Source: DHVE2 group archaeon (GTDB lineage: Archaea; Thermoplasmatota; Thermoplasmata; Thermoplasmatales; Aciduliprofundaceae). Taken from it: DNA of 7,230 bases. Location: NCBI GenBank assembly GCA_015520985.1, contig WAOY01000065.1:1-7230 (forward strand), given 5' to 3'. Positions 6,101 through 7,230 of this stretch are shown here, in pieces (within the stretch, counting starts at the first letter, position 1; the number at the start of each line of letters is the position of its first letter). The notes beneath the pieces are model-generated. The model was not told the origin of the DNA and ran no database searches. It saw only the letters and a program-made list of their open reading frames with translations. Position numbers and translations under genes: made by a program.

Positions 6101-7230
6101 AGTTCTTGTACTTCTTGTAAGCGCCCTCCAGCCACCAGTACTCCTTTAGCCAGTATATGCTACTCTCAAATGTGGAAACACCGTCCTCGAGGGGGCCGTG
6201 GATTATCGCATTTGATCCATCCACGAGAACGGTGCTCTGGTCCTTCGGATCAGTGGAGATTGGAGCACTGCTATCCCCCGCCAATTGGGCCACATCGTAT
6301 GCTGCAAGGTCCACAAATCCCTTGTTCGTGATATCGTCGTAGGTATCGGACCTCCTCTTCATCGAGCGGGTGAGGGCATCTATCACAAACTTGAGGGTGT
6401 TGTAATAGGGGCTTCCATCGGCGTAATTCTTGTGCTGATCCACGAAGGATTTCTTCACCACATCATACTCGTAGGTGTGATAAAAGACCATCGGTAGATC
6501 TGTGCTCTGGGAGATACCAATGGCATGAAGGGTGAAGTATTCCCTATCGCCATCCGGGTCGAGTATCAAATCTATTGTGTCGCTAACCGGGTCATTGTAA
6601 ATGGTCCACTCCATCTGGGCCGTCGCTGGCACGGTGACCACGACGGGTGGGGGACCGAACCATACAAGTACAATGTCGAAGTCCACGCTTATATCAGCGG
6701 TGTCCATATGCGGGTATATGGTCGTCGGGATCTGGAGCCACTGCCTCCACTTGTCAAGATAAATGTACAGCATCTGCCGTGCCCAGTCATCCCCCTTGTT
6801 CTTTATCTCATCCCAGCTGAGGAAAGGTTCCTCGAGTGTCGGATCTGCAAAGTACTCCTCCGCAAGGTTGTCTCCCCAGAAGAGTCGGAAGAGTTCGTAG
6901 ACGAAGCGATCCGCGTAGCTGTACATGGCCTGCCCTATAACACGGCCAACTGCCACATCGTCATCCACACTGTTCCAGAGGAAATAGATGTCCGCGGCAT
7001 CTATCGTGCCAGTCCTTGCGTACCTGTCGAGGATGCCGCTTATGCCCATTGCACTGGCCGCCTGCTGGTCGTAGCTGTGGAAAAAGCGTATGCTCTGTAG
7101 CATAAGTGCGAGATTAACGGCTTTCTCCACATCCTGCTTTGTGAGGATCTCCGTTACTGGTATCTCAATACCGTCATAGGCTCCCGCGGCGTAACCTATA
7201 AGCACGCGGTACTGCGCCACGGTGGTGAGG
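3114..7230 (-). CDS. Giant secreted-type protein with an internal GH25 lysozyme domain (5' end outside window)
   Basis: An uninterrupted frame runs from the window edge to TAG at 3114-3116. Residues are numbered from the GTG at 7220, which is probably internal because the frame stays open upstream and no signal peptide follows. Residues 1 to about 577 are helix- and aromatic-rich and unrecognised, with an Asp-rich patch (409-424). Residues 578-599 are a Gly/Asn linker. Residues 600-790 are a complete GH25 (N-acetylmuramidase) domain. Residues 791-1368 are unrecognised, with strongly alternating beta strands at about 1097-1203 and a helix at about 1225-1240. About 18 N-X-S/T sequons lie across the protein, and only four Cys (418, 556, 576, 969), which suits an extracytoplasmic glycoprotein. 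No C-terminal membrane helix is visible, so any anchor would be N-terminal or non-covalent. The likely substrate is bacterial peptidoglycan. The flanks might be surface-layer, adhesin or delivery modules; that is inference. Confidence 0.88.
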   Translation of the reverse strand, partial: LTTVAQYRVLIGYAAGAYDGIEIPVTEILTKQDVEKAVNLALMLQSIRFFHSYDQQAASAMGISGILDRYARTGTIDAADIYFLWNSVDDDVAVGRVIGQAMYSYADRFVYELFRLFWGDNLAEEYFADPTLEEPFLSWDEIKNKGDDWARQMLYIYLDKWRQWLQIPTTIYPHMDTADISVDFDIVLVWFGPPPVVVTVPATAQMEWTIYNDPVSDTIDLILDPDGDREYFTLHAIGISQSTDLPMVFYHTYEYDVVKKSFVDQHKNYADGSPYYNTLKFVIDALTRSMKRRSDTYDDITNKGFVDLAAYDVAQLAGDSSAPISTDPKDQSTVLVDGSNAIIHGPLEDGVSTFESSIYWLKEYWWLEGAYKKYKNSTDDDAYLFYLTRDTVDLWYEAMKNLYDGGDPSPTDDAGPYDDDCESYPPDYQQSTWPRGYDGYPFNGRVHNGSFNFHRDLTRDAYNDIKAIIWEMTLEEWMRSGADLAFPDYDSETVWDTVKEQTEDARQNVVGENGLIQDLNFKFPYFYFNPINFDFQTFGDLRSFLDYVTDTGTYDGNFCPFVRWHVGERILGGPGYGACDENNTQGGGNNTNNTNNTNLTSGSLGVDVSHYQGTIDWNQVYNAGYRFAFVKASESTSYVDPLFAQNVRSASAAGLAVGAYHFARPTSNDPISEADHFVDTIRPYMSYMTLPPALDLEVGSSMGWSSLSNWAKQFLQRVQSRLGVAPIIYTSSYYARNLDPSLTQWGLWIAHWTYDPNATPNTGVWSDWEFWQFSDRGSVPGISGNVDLDKYHGSLKAMMARMWAYRAPGDNILDNMTEWMHTSLDVLSKNIALSTNYSSLPLFLSVRQGRYDFWDSNYTHDERFLRTKNESIVVDFDPDYLSDLNIMVGVGAGHRFVDVQDVDYHMGNAPYQYQIDVSVSGKVNINLRTDRTSLVYGGKHWYTWYNDTVNINLHLKIPIYSVWFLESHWNKCTHQDNWAFHTDVPFSYTRGYFGIDTRDTKFRPFFVSRELNTFIYDYEKIGEIWNRYSTFYHFAMVNAKDEMAAWNYTYNRIILNATRATNEALNNSVGMFSTVSGDLNMLFSRANGYANSLRFFYFERTFTATRGKVYEDNGYRNYSADIGNVRVQERYSEGSVNFNADIKRDGFQVRMQEVYDGISIHMSISPGSINYQRASYRLNYQKRVPALKMFVEAKNDVYRIDFGFVGDSSAVTSLASYIPPVNPGTVTPEELIKMFNEMLKQVYIHYNDDLGYKLGIYVEIGYRMENNETYVVWYNGTPTKDAFVLWLNNEVRYFVYKVGISEFPQHAYDDLRLDDVYYMVNDLWMHTNYESSSIFGYRASGDFRGSSDSYTIRGSYSIDVPTPDRGHGDTS
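4851..5423 (-). other. GH25 (lysozyme/muramidase) domain within the giant protein
   Basis: This domain would hydrolyse the beta-1,4 bond between N-acetylmuramic acid and N-acetylglucosamine in murein. The GH25 landmarks appear in order. The opening strand LGVDVSHYQG gives Asp604. WNQVYNAGYRFAFVKASE comes next, then VGAYHFARP. The acidic pair is in PALDLEV, as Asp692 and Glu694 in the family D-x-E motif. IIYTSSYYAR and LWIAHW follow. The closing signature is WQFSDRGSVPGISGNVDLD (768-786). Its length (about 190 residues) is that of a full domain and no key residue is missing. Archaea do not make murein, and a GH25 enzyme of bacterial origin with antibacterial activity is known from the thermoplasmatal archaeon Aciduliprofundum boonei. 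A similar origin by transfer is therefore plausible. Confidence 0.93.
5430..5465 (-). repeat. Asn-Asn-Thr repeat linker before the GH25 domain
   Basis: These 12 codons (residues 586-597) encode NNT three times and then NLT, preceded by GGG and by another NNT at 579-581. Each unit is an N-glycosylation sequon, so five sit within 19 residues. The repeat units use different codons (AAT AAT ACG, AAC AAC ACA, AAT AAC ACC), so the repeat is kept at protein level and is not fresh replication slippage. It probably forms a flexible, heavily glycosylated hinge joining the upstream region to the muramidase domain. Confidence 0.8.

Noticed and set aside
5535..6149. Plus-strand open frame of 204 codons inside the giant gene
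   Set aside because: It is an antisense shadow with Ile/Val-rich low-information translation, and the opposite strand is explained by the giant protein.
6525..7100. Plus-strand open frame of 191 codons inside the giant gene
   Set aside because: It is antisense to the N-terminal part of the giant protein and shows no recognisable domain or promoter.
7218..7220. GTG at 7220 as the true start of the giant protein
   Set aside because: The frame remains open to the window edge. No signal peptide or promoter-like sequence is seen there, although the protein looks extracytoplasmic.

Overview
The window looks archaeal, most likely from a moderately GC-rich member of the Thermoplasmata or a related euryarchaeal group. 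Three transcription units have an AT-rich TATA/BRE element centred about 25 bases before the start codon and no Shine-Dalgarno motif, which indicates leaderless archaeal transcripts. The NAD synthase is of the short type, and the large secreted proteins are rich in N-glycosylation sequons (N-X-S/T). The lineage is an inference; no rRNA or other marker gene is present.

Layout. (1) Positions 1-670, minus strand: a tight operon of two small acidic proteins of unknown function followed by the 5' end of nadE, with overlapping start and stop codons. (2) Positions 671-924: a 254-bp divergent promoter region with two outward-facing promoters that share an almost identical 12-base element. A set of GGTGT/ACACC inverted repeats lies close to its midpoint. 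(3) Positions 925-2679, plus strand: a secreted, C-terminally membrane-anchored clostripain-like (family C11) cysteine peptidase with its His/Cys pair intact. (4) Positions 2681-3076, minus strand: a 131-aa protein of unknown function with three Cys/His pairs. It converges on the peptidase gene with one base between the stop codons. (5) Positions 3114-7230, minus strand: most of a giant protein (more than 1370 aa, 5' end outside the window) with a complete GH25 lysozyme-type domain in its middle. About 600 unrecognised residues precede that domain and about 580 follow it, and an Asn-Asn-Thr glycosylation linker joins it to the upstream part.

The main point of interest is the bacterial-type peptidoglycan muramidase fold inside a very large, apparently extracellular archaeal protein. 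Archaea lack murein, so the plausible target is bacterial cell wall. A surface-anchored protease of bacterial-like family is encoded nearby. Together they suggest a system for attacking, digesting or interacting with bacteria, although joint action is inferred only from proximity and from both proteins being extracytoplasmic. The nadE operon appears to be ordinary housekeeping.
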